From NCBI GenBank assembly GCA_963777975.1, contig CAVZSO010000013.1:1-64000 (forward strand): a stretch of 64,000 nt of DNA, given 5' to 3'. The translations under genes were made by a program, and so were the position numbers. Position 1 is the stretch's first letter; each line of letters begins with the position of its first letter. The DNA comes from CSP1-4 sp963777975 (GTDB lineage Bacteria > Chloroflexota > Limnocylindria > Limnocylindrales > CSP1-4). Under the pieces are notes generated by a model, which did no database searches, was not told where the DNA came from, and was given only the letters and a program-made list of their open reading frames with translations. Positions 27,630 through 36,627 of the stretch are shown here, one piece after another.

Positions 27630-28265
27630 CTAGGCCTGGGTCGGACCCGTCGGCTGCACCAGGAAGATCCAGATGTCCCAGGTCACATGGCTGACGATGA
27701 GCGCGCCCATGGGCACGCCCGCGCCATAGAGCAGGCACCAATGGGCGCCGGCGATGCCGGCCGCGCCGAAGAGGGTGAAGTTGCCGGTCACGAGGTGGAC
27801 GCCACCGTAGGCCATGGCGGCCAGCGCGCTGCCGGGCCAGCGGCCGAACGTCCCGATCAACCCCTCCTGGATGTAGCCGCGCCAGAAGAGCTCCTCGGCG
27901 GGGCCGATGACCGTCGCCAGGCGGGCGGCGATCTCCCCGTTCGGCCGCAACCCGCGCAGGGTGTAGATGTCGGCGATGTCGCGCTCGCCCGAGGGCACGA
28001 ACCGTCGTGCGAACCGGTCGCCGACCTGGAACGTGACGTAGAGGCTGCCCGCCGACAGCAGCCCGAGGACGACATCCCGCGGCCGGATGCGCGTCGTTCG
28101 CAGCGGCGCCTGCAGCGCCAGGGCGTAGCCACCCAAGGTCAGCCCGGTCATCGTCATGCGCGACCAGAACCGCGCCCGTGGCCCTCGGAACGTGGCCGCA
28201 AAGGCCGCCTGCGCCGCGATGAGGCCGATGGCCAGTCCCAGCCGTCCCGGCCGCCCGCCGGCCAT
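27630..28265 (-). CDS. CPBP-family intramembrane metalloprotease
   Basis: 211 residues, multiple membrane helices. The conserved CPBP/Rce1 motifs are present: GPAEELFWRGYIQ (EExxxR, about residues 119-131), YGGVHLVTGN with the first histidine, and SHVTWDIWIF with the second. Family members process prenylated proteins in eukaryotes and peptides or act in self-immunity in bacteria. The gene follows the LLM-UbiA gene by 27 bp on the same strand and precedes nothing coupled, so it is probably the end of that transcript. Confidence 0.8.
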   Translation of the reverse strand: MAGGRPGRLGLAIGLIAAQAAFAATFRGPRARFWSRMTMTGLTLGGYALALQAPLRTTRIRPRDVVLGLLSAGSLYVTFQVGDRFARRFVPSGERDIADIYTLRGLRPNGEIAARLATVIGPAEELFWRGYIQEGLIGTFGRWPGSALAAMAYGGVHLVTGNFTLFGAAGIAGAHWCLLYGAGVPMGALIVSHVTWDIWIFLVQPTGPTQA

Positions 28266-28292
28266 TCAGACCTCGAAGGCGGCGCGTGCGCG

Positions 28293-30320
28293 TCACGCGA
28301 CCAGGCCGCTGGCCAGCACGCCGATCACCAGGCAGGTGCCGAATGCCAGATGGAGCCTGGCGGTCTGCAGGTCGATCATCGCGATCGCCCGGGCCTGACC
28401 GCCGGCGCCGAGCTCGGCGGCGCGGATGACGCGCACCAGCCAGGGCAGGCTGAGGACGGCGAGCATGACCTGCGGCGGCAGCCAGCCGAGCGCGACGGTC
28501 AGGCCGAGCGCGACGTAGGCGCCGACGACGAGGCTGACATAGCCATAGTGGGCGAAGTCGCGGCCGATGCGCGATGACAGGGTGACGATGCCCGCCCGGG
28601 TGTCCTCGCTCATGTCGCGCCACTCGTTGCCGTGCAGGATGGCGGCCACCAGCAAACCGACCGGCACCGACAGCACCAGCGCCTCGATCGACCAGGCGCC
28701 GCTGATGGCGTAGTACGCGCCCTCGACCATGAGCGGCCCCATGAGCAGGAAGACGAGCGGCACGCCGAGCGCCCGGGACTTGTACTCGAATGGCGGCGCG
28801 GTATAGAAGTAGCCACCGACGAGCCCGACGAGACCGAGCACGACGATGGGCCAGCCGCGCGCGACCGTCAGCGCGATGCCAACGAGCACCGCCGCGGCGT
28901 AGAACGCATACGCCAGTCGAAGCGCGTCACCCTCGCTGATCCGACCTTTCAGGATGGCGTGGCTGGCTCGTGGCGAGGTGATCGTGTCGATGCCGCGTCG
29001 GACATCGAAGACCTCGTTGACGATGTTCGTGCCGGCGTGAAGGCAGACCGCGCCGACGATCGTGAGCACGAAGAGCGCGACGTCGAAGGCGCCGCCGACC
29101 CAGGCCAGCGCGCCAGCCGCCAGGACCGGGATGGTCGAGGCGGTGAACGAGAAGGGGCGCAGGATCTCCCACGTCGCGCCCAGCCGCCGGCGCAGCCTGG
29201 ACGCCGTGCCGAGCTCGCGATCGTCGGCCAGGCTGGTCGATACGACCGCCGGTCGCGGCATGGATGCGCGCGCGGCACTCGACTGTGTCCGACTCTCGCC
29301 GTAGATCCTGGCCGACGCCAGCAGCGCGTCGATCTGCGCGTCCTCCTGGACGACCGGCTGGAGGAGCGGCAGCTCGAGCCCGGCCTCGTCCTGGAAGCGT
29401 GCCGCACCCGCGGCGACGTCCTCGCGCGTGCCGCAGAGCATGAAGGCGTCCAGCAGCTCGTCCGGGATGAGCTTGCCGGCCTCGTGGAACTCCTCCGCCC
29501 GCCAGGCGACGGCGATCCGGTCGCGCAGCTCGACGTCGAAGCCGGCTCGCCGGAGCGAGACATCGCCGAGCACGGACATCATGTAGATGACGAACGGCTC
29601 GCGCTTGGCCCGGTTGAGCGCCTCGCGCCGGGTCTCGTCGACGAGCGAGAGCAGGTAGCCGGTCGTCTCGATGGTGTGCGGGTCGCGTCCGGCGTCCGTG
29701 GCCGCCGCGGCCAGGCGCTCGAGGATGCCGCGCAACGAGGGGATGGACTCGGCCGGCCGCGCGAGGTATCCGTCCGCCTTCTGCCCGGCCAGGGCGACGA
29801 ACGCCTTTCGATAGGCGGCGATGTAGAGCGGGATGCGATGCGGTGGCGCGAACATCGGCTGGATGGGTGGCAGGCCCTCGGTCGCCGACGGCAGGCGCTC
29901 GCCGGCCCATAGCTGTCGGATGGTGTCCATGGCCTGGCTGACGCCCTCGACCGCGCCGTCGGGCGAGTAGGGGATGCCCATCTGCTTGAGGCGCAGGGGG
30001 AGGCCCGTGCCGAGGGCCATGACCAGCCGACCAGGCGCCATCTCGTCGAGGGCGGAGCCGGTCATGGCCAGCACGACGGGATGTCGTGTGAACGGGTTGA
30101 CCGCCCCGAGCGCCACCCGGAACGGATCGTTGACGCCGGGCTCCCCGAGCCGGCCGGCGATGGCCGAAACGAAGCTGATGGCGTCGCGCTCGAAGTAGCT
30201 GTCGTGGACCCAGATCGAGTCGAGGCCCTGGCGCTGGGCGCGCGTCGCCCAGTCGACGACCTCGTCCACCTCGCCGCGAGCCGCCAGACCGAGCCCGATC
30301 CGTCGTGCCAGCGGTGCCAT
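28293..30320 (-). CDS. LLM-class flavin/F420 oxidoreductase fused to UbiA-type prenyltransferase
   Basis: One uninterrupted frame of 675 residues. Residues 1-345 are a luciferase-like TIM barrel (GLDSIWVHDSYFERD; NPFTRHPVVLAMTGSALDEM; GRLVMALGTG), close to F420-dependent methylene-H4MPT reductase-like proteins. A charged linker (about 346-390) leads to a UbiA domain with eight or nine helices. It carries the motifs NIVNEVFDVRRGIDT (NxxxDxxxD-like) and NEWRDMSEDTRAGIVTLSSR, nearest to MenA-type dihydroxynaphthoate prenyltransferases. ATG 30320 has GGAAGGGG eight bases upstream. The linker contains an internal ATG at PRPAVVST, but neither alternative frame has a stop near the junction, so one indel would not split it. 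It may join cofactor and quinone chemistry; no pathway is proven. Confidence 0.8.
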   Translation of the reverse strand: MAPLARRIGLGLAARGEVDEVVDWATRAQRQGLDSIWVHDSYFERDAISFVSAIAGRLGEPGVNDPFRVALGAVNPFTRHPVVLAMTGSALDEMAPGRLVMALGTGLPLRLKQMGIPYSPDGAVEGVSQAMDTIRQLWAGERLPSATEGLPPIQPMFAPPHRIPLYIAAYRKAFVALAGQKADGYLARPAESIPSLRGILERLAAAATDAGRDPHTIETTGYLLSLVDETRREALNRAKREPFVIYMMSVLGDVSLRRAGFDVELRDRIAVAWRAEEFHEAGKLIPDELLDAFMLCGTREDVAAGAARFQDEAGLELPLLQPVVQEDAQIDALLASARIYGESRTQSSAARASMPRPAVVSTSLADDRELGTASRLRRRLGATWEILRPFSFTASTIPVLAAGALAWVGGAFDVALFVLTIVGAVCLHAGTNIVNEVFDVRRGIDTITSPRASHAILKGRISEGDALRLAYAFYAAAVLVGIALTVARGWPIVVLGLVGLVGGYFYTAPPFEYKSRALGVPLVFLLMGPLMVEGAYYAISGAWSIEALVLSVPVGLLVAAILHGNEWRDMSEDTRAGIVTLSSRIGRDFAHYGYVSLVVGAYVALGLTVALGWLPPQVMLAVLSLPWLVRVIRAAELGAGGQARAIAMIDLQTARLHLAFGTCLVIGVLASGLVA

Positions 30321-30532
30321 CGTGCGGCCCCTTCCTGCTCGCGCCGCCATGGCGCGTCGATCGATCTAAATGTGGTACACGAGAGTAGCACGAACGAGGA
30401 CGACCGGATGGGACCATGGCGTCACTCGCGCCCGCGCTCCGCACAGGGTAGGGTTGGACCGCCAACGAGATCGTCGCGGGTGCTCCGGCACCGCGCGGCG
30501 AGGCTCGACGGACAGGGAGTAGGGAGAGGGCC

Positions 30533-32743
30533 ATCAGCAAGGCACCCCGACACGTCGCGCTCGTCGCCCTGGTGCTGGCGGCGCTCCTTGCCCCGATCGC
30601 CCCGGTCGAGGCTAGTCCGCGGCAGGCGGCTCCGCCTGACACCCTCGCGACCAGGACGTCCAGCGCGCTTGCCGGCTCGACGAAGTCGCTCGTCGCGCCG
30701 AGCGTCTCCTGGAGCAGCGGGACGTGGACGACGACCGACGGTGCGCAGGCCGTGCAGCTGGTCGAGGTCGACCCCGCGGACCCCGCCATCAGCCTGGAGA
30801 CGGCCAGCCCTGCCGCTGGCGTCGACGCTCGCCAGACCGTGCTCAAGCAGGCGCAGCGGGTCTCCCGCGATGGGCACCGCGTGGTGGCCGCGATCAACGG
30901 CGACGTCTGGAATACGGACACCGCCAGCGGCACGCGGTCGCCGATCGGGCTCCAGGTCCGCCACGGCGAGCTCCTGACCGCGGCCGCCAAGGCTCGGCCG
31001 ACCTTCGGCTTCGGCGCCGACGAGGTCGCGCGGCTTGGCGACGTGGCCGTGACCGCGTCCGTCACGTTGCCGGATGGCGCGACGACGCTGGCCATCGATC
31101 GCATCAACAAGCCGCGCCGGAGCGGCGACCTCGTCCTCTACACGCGACGCTGGGGCTCGTCCACGAGCACGCTCGCGAACGGCGCCGAGGTCGTGCTCAC
31201 CGGCGCCGTGCTGCCGCTCCGCGTGGCCGGGACCTGGACGGCGACCGTGGCCAAGGTCGTCAAGGCCGGCGGCGACGTCGCCATCCCCGCCGGCGCGCTC
31301 GTGCTCTCCGCCCAGGGCGCCGCGGCGAGCGCCATCGGCTCCCTCGCCATCGGTTCCACGGTGACCGTCTCGACGTCCGTCACCGCCGGCTGGGAGGACG
31401 TCGTCGAGGCGATCGGTGGCCGCGAGTGGCTGGTCGAGGATGGCGCCGTCGGGATCCGTCCGGTCTCGTCCATCACGACGAGGGTCCATCCGCGCACGGC
31501 GGTCGGGATCCGCGCGGACGGTCGGCTGGTGCTCGCCACGGTGGACGGGCGGCAACCGGGATACAGCATCGGGATGACGGCCGCGGACCTGGCCGCGATG
31601 CTCATGGCCGAAGGGGCGGTCGACGCCATCATGCTCGACGGCGGTGGCTCGACGACCGCGCTCGTCCGCCGTCCCGGTGACGTGGAGGCCAGCCTCGTCA
31701 ACCGCCCCTCCGCCGGCTACCAGCGGGCCGTCGACAACGCGCTGCTGGTGGTCTCGTCGGTGCCGACGGGTCCGTTGGCGAGCCTCGTCCTCCGGCCGAG
31801 CAGCCGGACGATGGTCGTCGGCCAGGCGGCATCGTTCTCGGCACACGGCATCGACGCGGCGGTCAACGGGATCCCGATCGCCGCCAGCGCGGTGTCGTGG
31901 TCGATGACCGGCAGTGGTGCGACCCTCTCGTCGAGCGGCTACTTCCAGGCACGCGCACCAGGGTCTGCGACCGTGACCGCCGCGGCCAAAGGGCTGACCG
32001 GCGCCAGCGACATGACCATCGTGGCCGACACCTTCCCGCCGGTCGCGACCGATCCCGACCTCCGGCTCCGGCGCGGTGGCACGGTCGAGGCGGGATCGGT
32101 CCCGGTCACCGTCAGCTGGGCCGCGGCCGCCGACATCGGCACCGGGGTCGCGAGCTATGAGCTCCGTCGCCGGTTCAGCGGCGGGCCATGGACCGACGTC
32201 GCGCTGCCCTCGCTCACCGCGCGAACCATCAGGCAGCGCCTGCCACTCGGCATCGCCGTCCAGTACCAGGTCCGTGCCACCGACCGGTCCGGGAACGTCG
32301 GTGCGTGGCAGACGGCGGCTGGGCTGAGCATCCGCCTGGCCGCCGAGGCGTCCAGCACCGTGCACTACGCGGGGACCTGGCGGAAGCGGTCGGCCGCGGC
32401 CTACCTCGGCGGAACGGTGCGTGCGGCTCGGGCGGCGGGGGCCAGGGCGACATTCAGCTTCAGCGGCAAGCAGGTCGCCTGGATCGCGGTCCGAGGCCCG
32501 ACTCGTGGGTCGGCCCGGGTCGCGATCGACGGCTCGAGGGTCGGTCTCGTCGGCCTGCACTCGAGCACCGTCCGCTTCCGCAAGTCGGTCTTCGTCTCGG
32601 CCTGGATGCCCGACGGCAGCCACCGCATCAGCATCCGGGTGTCGGGCACGGCCGGCCATCCACGGGTCGACGTGGACGGGTACGTGATCGTCGAGCGGGC
32701 CACCCTTGCAGACATCGCAGGGGTGAGCGAGCTCGGTCCCTGA
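30533..32743 (+). CDS. exported phosphodiester glycosidase (NAGPA-domain) protein
   Basis: About 736 residues. The N-terminal signal peptide SKAPRHVALVALVLAALLAP is preceded by a GGAGAGGG tract and an ATC codon where a start is expected (30533); the next normal start, GTG 30572, would cut the signal peptide. The catalytic NAGPA domain spans about 60-410, with VVAAINGDVWNT and AIMLDGGGSTTALV as key motifs. It is followed by a Big2-like segment (VGQAASFSAHGI), a fibronectin-III-like module (SYELRRRFSGGPW; VRATDRSGNVGAW), and a C-terminal beta-sandwich. Family enzymes remove sugar-1-phosphate caps or cleave exopolysaccharide phosphodiesters outside the cell. Confidence 0.85.
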   Translation: MSKAPRHVALVALVLAALLAPIAPVEASPRQAAPPDTLATRTSSALAGSTKSLVAPSVSWSSGTWTTTDGAQAVQLVEVDPADPAISLETASPAAGVDARQTVLKQAQRVSRDGHRVVAAINGDVWNTDTASGTRSPIGLQVRHGELLTAAAKARPTFGFGADEVARLGDVAVTASVTLPDGATTLAIDRINKPRRSGDLVLYTRRWGSSTSTLANGAEVVLTGAVLPLRVAGTWTATVAKVVKAGGDVAIPAGALVLSAQGAAASAIGSLAIGSTVTVSTSVTAGWEDVVEAIGGREWLVEDGAVGIRPVSSITTRVHPRTAVGIRADGRLVLATVDGRQPGYSIGMTAADLAAMLMAEGAVDAIMLDGGGSTTALVRRPGDVEASLVNRPSAGYQRAVDNALLVVSSVPTGPLASLVLRPSSRTMVVGQAASFSAHGIDAAVNGIPIAASAVSWSMTGSGATLSSSGYFQARAPGSATVTAAAKGLTGASDMTIVADTFPPVATDPDLRLRRGGTVEAGSVPVTVSWAAAADIGTGVASYELRRRFSGGPWTDVALPSLTARTIRQRLPLGIAVQYQVRATDRSGNVGAWQTAAGLSIRLAAEASSTVHYAGTWRKRSAAAYLGGTVRAARAAGARATFSFSGKQVAWIAVRGPTRGSARVAIDGSRVGLVGLHSSTVRFRKSVFVSAWMPDGSHRISIRVSGTAGHPRVDVDGYVIVERATLADIAGVSELGP

Positions 32744-32836
32744 CCATGGTCCGGCGCTTCAGCGAGGCGCGTCGCTGACGACCTCGCGGCGTCCACGGCG
32801 CGATCGCGCTGCAATGGCCGGTCCTGAGACGCGTGG

Positions 32837-32842
32837 CACAAT
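32837..32842 (+). promoter_or_regulatory. -10-like hexamer CACAAT, leaderless start
   Basis: CACAAT ends six bases before ATG 32849 of the TPR-cyclase gene; no Shine-Dalgarno intervenes. Confidence 0.45.
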
Positions 32843-32848
32843 CGTTCG

Positions 32849-34872
32849 ATGAGCGAGTCTGTCGCACCGCTCGACGTCGAGCCCGCCGAGGCCCTGGCCA
32901 GGGCACGAGCGGCGCTCGAGCGCCACGCCTGGGCGGAGGCATTCGACGCCTTCGGTCAGGCCGATGCGCCGGGCGTGCTGTCGGGCGACGACCTCGAGGC
33001 GTACGCCGTGAGTGCCTTCTTCGTCGCCCGCGCGACAGGAAGGCGTCGAGATCAAGGAGCGAGCGTTCCGGGCGCATGTGGCCGATGGCAACGGTGCCCG
33101 AGCGGCGGTCGTGGCCATCGACATCGGGCGCGAGTACTGGTACATGGGCCGCCAATCGATCGCCGCCGGCTGGCTGCGTCGCGCTGAGCGGCTCCTCGAG
33201 GCCGAGCCCAAGGGCTATGCGCATGGCTGGCTGGCCCTCGCGAAGAGCGAGATCGGCCAGAGCCGAGGGCGACATCGACGCAGCATTGGCGTTTGCCGAG
33301 GAGGCGGTCGCGATCGGGGGTCGCAATACGGACCATGACCTGGAGGCCGCTGCGATGACGTCGCTCGGCCACATGAAGATCGCCACCGGCGCCACGTCGG
33401 CCGGCATCCAGATGATCGAGGACGCGGCCTTCTCGGCTGCCAACGGCGAGCTCTCGCCGCTCATGACGGGCGTGACCTACTGCTCGATGATCGCGGCCTG
33501 TCGCGACCTGACCGACTACCGTCGGGCGACCGAATGGACCGATGCGGCCGAGCTCTGGTGCACCCGCCAATCAGTCTCCGGATTTCCGGGCGTCTGCCGC
33601 GTCCATCGCGCCGAGGTCACGGCACTGACCGGCGCCTGGGAGCGTGCGGCGAAGGAGCTCGAACAGGCGACCGTCGAGCTGGCCGCCTACAACGCCGTGC
33701 CCCCGATGGCCGACGGCTACTACGCCATCGGTGAGATCCGCCTGCGGATGGGCGACCTGGATGGCGCGGAGGCCGCCCTGCGCTCCGCGCATGGACTGGG
33801 CCGCACCCCAGAGCCGGCACTGGCGCTCATCCGCCTGGCCAGGGGCGCCAAGCGCGAGGCATCGGCGGCCATCGACGCTGCCGTGGCGGCGACCTGGGAT
33901 CGCGTCTCCCTCGCGCGCCTCCTGCCCGCCCAGGTCGAGATCGCCCTCGCCAACGGCGACGTCGGCCGAGCCCGGACGGCCGTCGATGCGCTGGCAGCGT
34001 TGGCCGATGACGCGGCATCGCTGGCGATGCGAGGCGTACTGGCCGCCACCCGGGGCCGCGTGCTGCTGGCCGAGGGCGATGCGGCCGGCGCCCGGCGCGA
34101 GCTCGACACAGCTGTCGAGCGATGGCGAGAGGTCGGTGCCCCCTACGAGGTCGCCCGTGCCCGGCTCGTCCTGGCCGACACGCTCGTCGCGCTCGGTGAC
34201 GAGACCAGTGCGGACCTCGAGCGACAAGCGGCGCGCGACGAGTTCGAGCGCCTCGGCGCCCGCCTCGACCTGGCTGCCGCCGAGCGCGCGATCGCGGTCG
34301 CGAACGCCCGACGTGCCGCGCCCGAGCAGGTGCGCATGACCTTCATGTTCACCGACATCGTGGCCTCCACCCAGCTGGCAGCGGCGGTCGGCGATGCCGC
34401 CTGGTCCGATCTCCTGCGCTGGCACGACGACGCGATCCGGGCACGCATCACGGAGCATCGAGGCACCGTCGTCAACACCACCGGCGACGGGTTCTTCGTG
34501 GCCTTCGGGTCCGCGGCTCCGGCCGTCGCCTGTGCGGTCGCCATCCAGCAGACGCTGGTCGAGCACCGGCGATCGAGCGGCTTCGCCCTGTCCGTCCGGA
34601 TCGGCCTGCACAGCGCGGTCGCCAATCGACAGGGCGACGACTACAGCGGCGTCGGCATCCACGTCGCAGCGCGGGTGGCGGCGCTGGCAGAGAGCGGCGA
34701 GATCCTGGCCACGGAGGCGACGCTGTCCGAAGCGGGCGCGGCCACGACCGACGCGCCGCGGACGGTCAGCGTCAAGGGCGTCTCGGAACCGCTCTCCGTC
34801 GCCTCGGTCGCCTGGCAGGGCGCTGCCCCCGAGGCCGCGTCCGCGAACGCAGCGGCCAGCTCGGTCCCATGA
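32849..34872 (+). CDS. TPR-repeat protein with C-terminal class III adenylate/guanylate cyclase domain (frameshifted)
   Basis: About 674 residues when corrected. It starts MSESVAPLDVEPAEALARAR and continues through helical TPR-like repeats (YWYMGRQSIAAGWLRRAERL; GDLDGAEAALRSAHGLG; GDAAGARRELDTAVERWREV). The cyclase domain (about 490-640) shows both metal-binding aspartates: MFTDIVASTQLA and GTVVNTTGDGFFVAFG. Two indels, near 33030 and 33260, break the first third. It resembles the C-terminal repeats of large LuxR/cyclase regulators, but no DNA-binding domain is present, so it is probably a cytosolic signalling enzyme. Substrate-specifying residues were not resolved. Its stop overlaps the next start. 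Confidence 0.75.
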
Positions 34873-35573
34873 GTGCCGTTCTGCCGATCTACTTCGAGAG
34901 CGGCAGCACGCGCGTCTTCGCCGGTGCCCTCGACTGGCCTGGCTGGTGCCGATCCGGCAAGTCCGAGGCCACCGCGGTCGACGAGCTGCTGGCCTATCGG
35001 ACGCGCTACACGACCGTGCTCGACGAGGCCGCGCCGCCCGACCTCGGGCCGCCGCTCGGACAGCTGACCGTCGACGTGCGCGAGCGCCTGGTCGGCGGGT
35101 CGGGCACCGACTTCGGCGCACCGGCAGCGCCCCCGGAGGCGGACAAGGAGCCCATCGACGACGCCGAGCTGGCTCGGCTGATGGCGATCCTGGGCGCGTG
35201 CTGGTCCGAGCTCGATCGCCGGGCCGCGGCGGCGACGGGCGTCGAGCTCAGCAGCGGGCCTCGCGGTGGAGGCCGCGATCTGGCCAAGATCCTGGCGCAC
35301 GTGCTCGAAGCCGAGCAAGCCTACCTCGCCAAGCTCGGCTCCAAGCCGCCCAAGGGCGACGGGTCGACGGCACACGTGGCCGCCCATCGAGCGGCGGTCC
35401 GGGCCGCGTTCATGGCGCGGGCGATGGATCGCCCCGTGCCGGAACCGAACCTGGTGCGGGTCTTCTGGACGCCCCGCTACTTCATCCGCCGCGCGGCCTG
35501 GCATGTGCTCGACCATGCATGGGAGCTCGAAGACCGGACGGCGCCCGATGGGTCCAGCGGCGAGGCGGTCTAG
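34869..35573 (+). CDS. DinB-superfamily protein with HicB-like N-terminal segment
   Basis: 234 residues. The first 60 (LPIYFESGSTRVFAGALDWPG followed by WCRSGKSEATAVDELLAYR) resemble a HicB-type substrate-mimic domain (small beta sheet plus helix). The rest is a DinB-like helical bundle with metal-ligand histidines in AKILAHVLEAEQAYL, AAHRAAV and AAWHVLDHAWELEDR. ATG 34869 overlaps the cyclase stop (ATGA) and the gene end overlaps the convergent TetR stop. This layout recurs in GC-rich environmental genomes; its function is unknown. Confidence 0.7.
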   Translation: MSAVLPIYFESGSTRVFAGALDWPGWCRSGKSEATAVDELLAYRTRYTTVLDEAAPPDLGPPLGQLTVDVRERLVGGSGTDFGAPAAPPEADKEPIDDAELARLMAILGACWSELDRRAAAATGVELSSGPRGGGRDLAKILAHVLEAEQAYLAKLGSKPPKGDGSTAHVAAHRAAVRAAFMARAMDRPVPEPNLVRVFWTPRYFIRRAAWHVLDHAWELEDRTAPDGSSGEAV

Positions 35574-36196
35574 GCGTCCGTGCCGAAGCCGCGCAGATAG
35601 GCGTCCACGATGTCGCTCGAAAGGGCAGCATCGAGGCTGCCGCCGAAGACGAGCCGGAAGTAGACCGGACCGACCAGCAGCTCGGTCGCGATGGCGGGAT
35701 CCGCGTCGGCGCGCAGGTCGCCCCGTGCCACGCCGCGTTCCACGATGCGGCCGATCTCCGTCCGACGGGCGGCCACGATGGTGGCCCGAAACGGATCGCC
35801 GATCGACGGGTTGACGGCGATCTGCGAGAGGAGCGTGCGGATGACCGGGCCGAAGGGTGTCTCGGTCAAGGCGCGTCGTGCGTTCTCGACTGCCTGGAGC
35901 AGCTCGGCAGCGGTGTCGCCGACATCGAAGACGTGGATGTGTGGCGATGCCAGGCCGAGCAGGAGCTCGAGAGCGAGTGCCTCCTTCGAGCGCCAGCGCC
36001 GGTAGATGGTCGCCTTGCCGACCCCGGCCCGCGTCGCGACGTGCTCGAGCCGGAGTCGGGTGAAGCCCTCCTCGACGAGCAGCTCGCGGGCCGCTTCCAG
36101 GATGGCCCGGCTGACGCGCTCACTTCGCGGGCGGCCACCAGACCTCCGAGCGACCCTCGATGGGAGGGAGCCCTGGGCTTGCTCGATGGAGCTCAT
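35570..36196 (-). CDS. TetR-family transcriptional regulator
   Basis: 208 residues. Helix-turn-helix at about 30-70: AILEAARELLVEEGFTRLRL and HVATRAGVGKATIYRRWRSK. A C-terminal ligand/dimer domain follows, with DADPAIATELLVGPVYFRLV typical of the TetR_C_16 or related class. ATG 36196 is preferred over ATG 36241 because a TATCGT -10 box lies six bases upstream and the intervening DNA holds an inverted-repeat operator. It likely represses itself and the divergent small gene. Confidence 0.85.
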   Translation of the reverse strand: MSSIEQAQGSLPSRVARRSGGRPRSERVSRAILEAARELLVEEGFTRLRLEHVATRAGVGKATIYRRWRSKEALALELLLGLASPHIHVFDVGDTAAELLQAVENARRALTETPFGPVIRTLLSQIAVNPSIGDPFRATIVAARRTEIGRIVERGVARGDLRADADPAIATELLVGPVYFRLVFGGSLDAALSSDIVDAYLRGFGTDA

Positions 36197-36200
36197 CCTG

Positions 36201-36224
36201 TTACGATACGGTACGGACCGTAAC
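36201..36224. promoter_or_regulatory. TetR operator / divergent promoter
   Basis: Nested inverted repeat: TTACG (36201-36205) with CGTAA (36219-36223), and ACGGT/ACCGT inside. The minus-strand -10 hexamer TATCGT (36208-36203) of the TetR gene overlaps it, a standard autorepression layout. Confidence 0.6.
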
Positions 36225-36247
36225 AAATCAACCGGAGACATGTCCCC

Positions 36248-36475
36248 ATGTCAGACACGACCAAGATCATCGAGACCATCGAACGCGCCGAGCGCGAGAC
36301 ACCCACCTGCGCACTCTGCTATGAGCCGACGATGGTGGAGCGGCGCGAGGACGGCATGTGGCTCGTCTGTCGCTCGCTGTCCGAACCGAAGTCGACACTG
36401 CGACGCCTGCTGACGCTCGATCCTGCCGCCTGGCACACGAACCGGCCCATCGCCGGCCTGGAGCTCGCCGCCTGA
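36248..36475 (+). CDS. small cysteine-containing protein of unknown function
   Basis: 75 residues. The N-terminal half has TPTCALCYEPTMVERREDGM, then WLVCRSL: a CxxC pair and a third cysteine 18 residues on, like a degenerate zinc ribbon. The C-terminal half (STLRRLLTLDPAAWHTNRPI) is helical. The gene is divergent from the TetR regulator and begins just after its operator, so it is the probable regulatory target. ATG 36248 is used; an overlapping ATG at 36240 is out of frame. No family recognised. Confidence 0.6.
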   Translation: MSDTTKIIETIERAERETPTCALCYEPTMVERREDGMWLVCRSLSEPKSTLRRLLTLDPAAWHTNRPIAGLELAA

Positions 36476-36614
36476 CGTCGCCGACCTAAGCGTCTCGGAC
36501 TTGCCGCTCGCGAGAGCGAATGTCACGCGGGATCTCACCGGACAAGAGTGTCGCGATTAGCTCCACGTCGATGCGTGCCCCACGACCTCGCCCTGATGGT
36601 CGGGCGGGCGGTGG

Positions 36615-36620
36615 CATCAT
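36615..36620 (+). promoter_or_regulatory. -10-like hexamer CATCAT, leaderless start of GNAT gene
   Basis: CATCAT ends seven bases before ATG 36628; no Shine-Dalgarno. This supports the short start over the longer open frame beginning at 36520. Confidence 0.4.
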
Positions 36621-36627
36621 CGGTCCC

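Noticed and set aside
30422..32659. Minus-strand open frame of about 745 residues opposite the glycosidase
   Set aside because: Shadow of the signal-peptide-bearing NAGPA protein; no domain or start signal.
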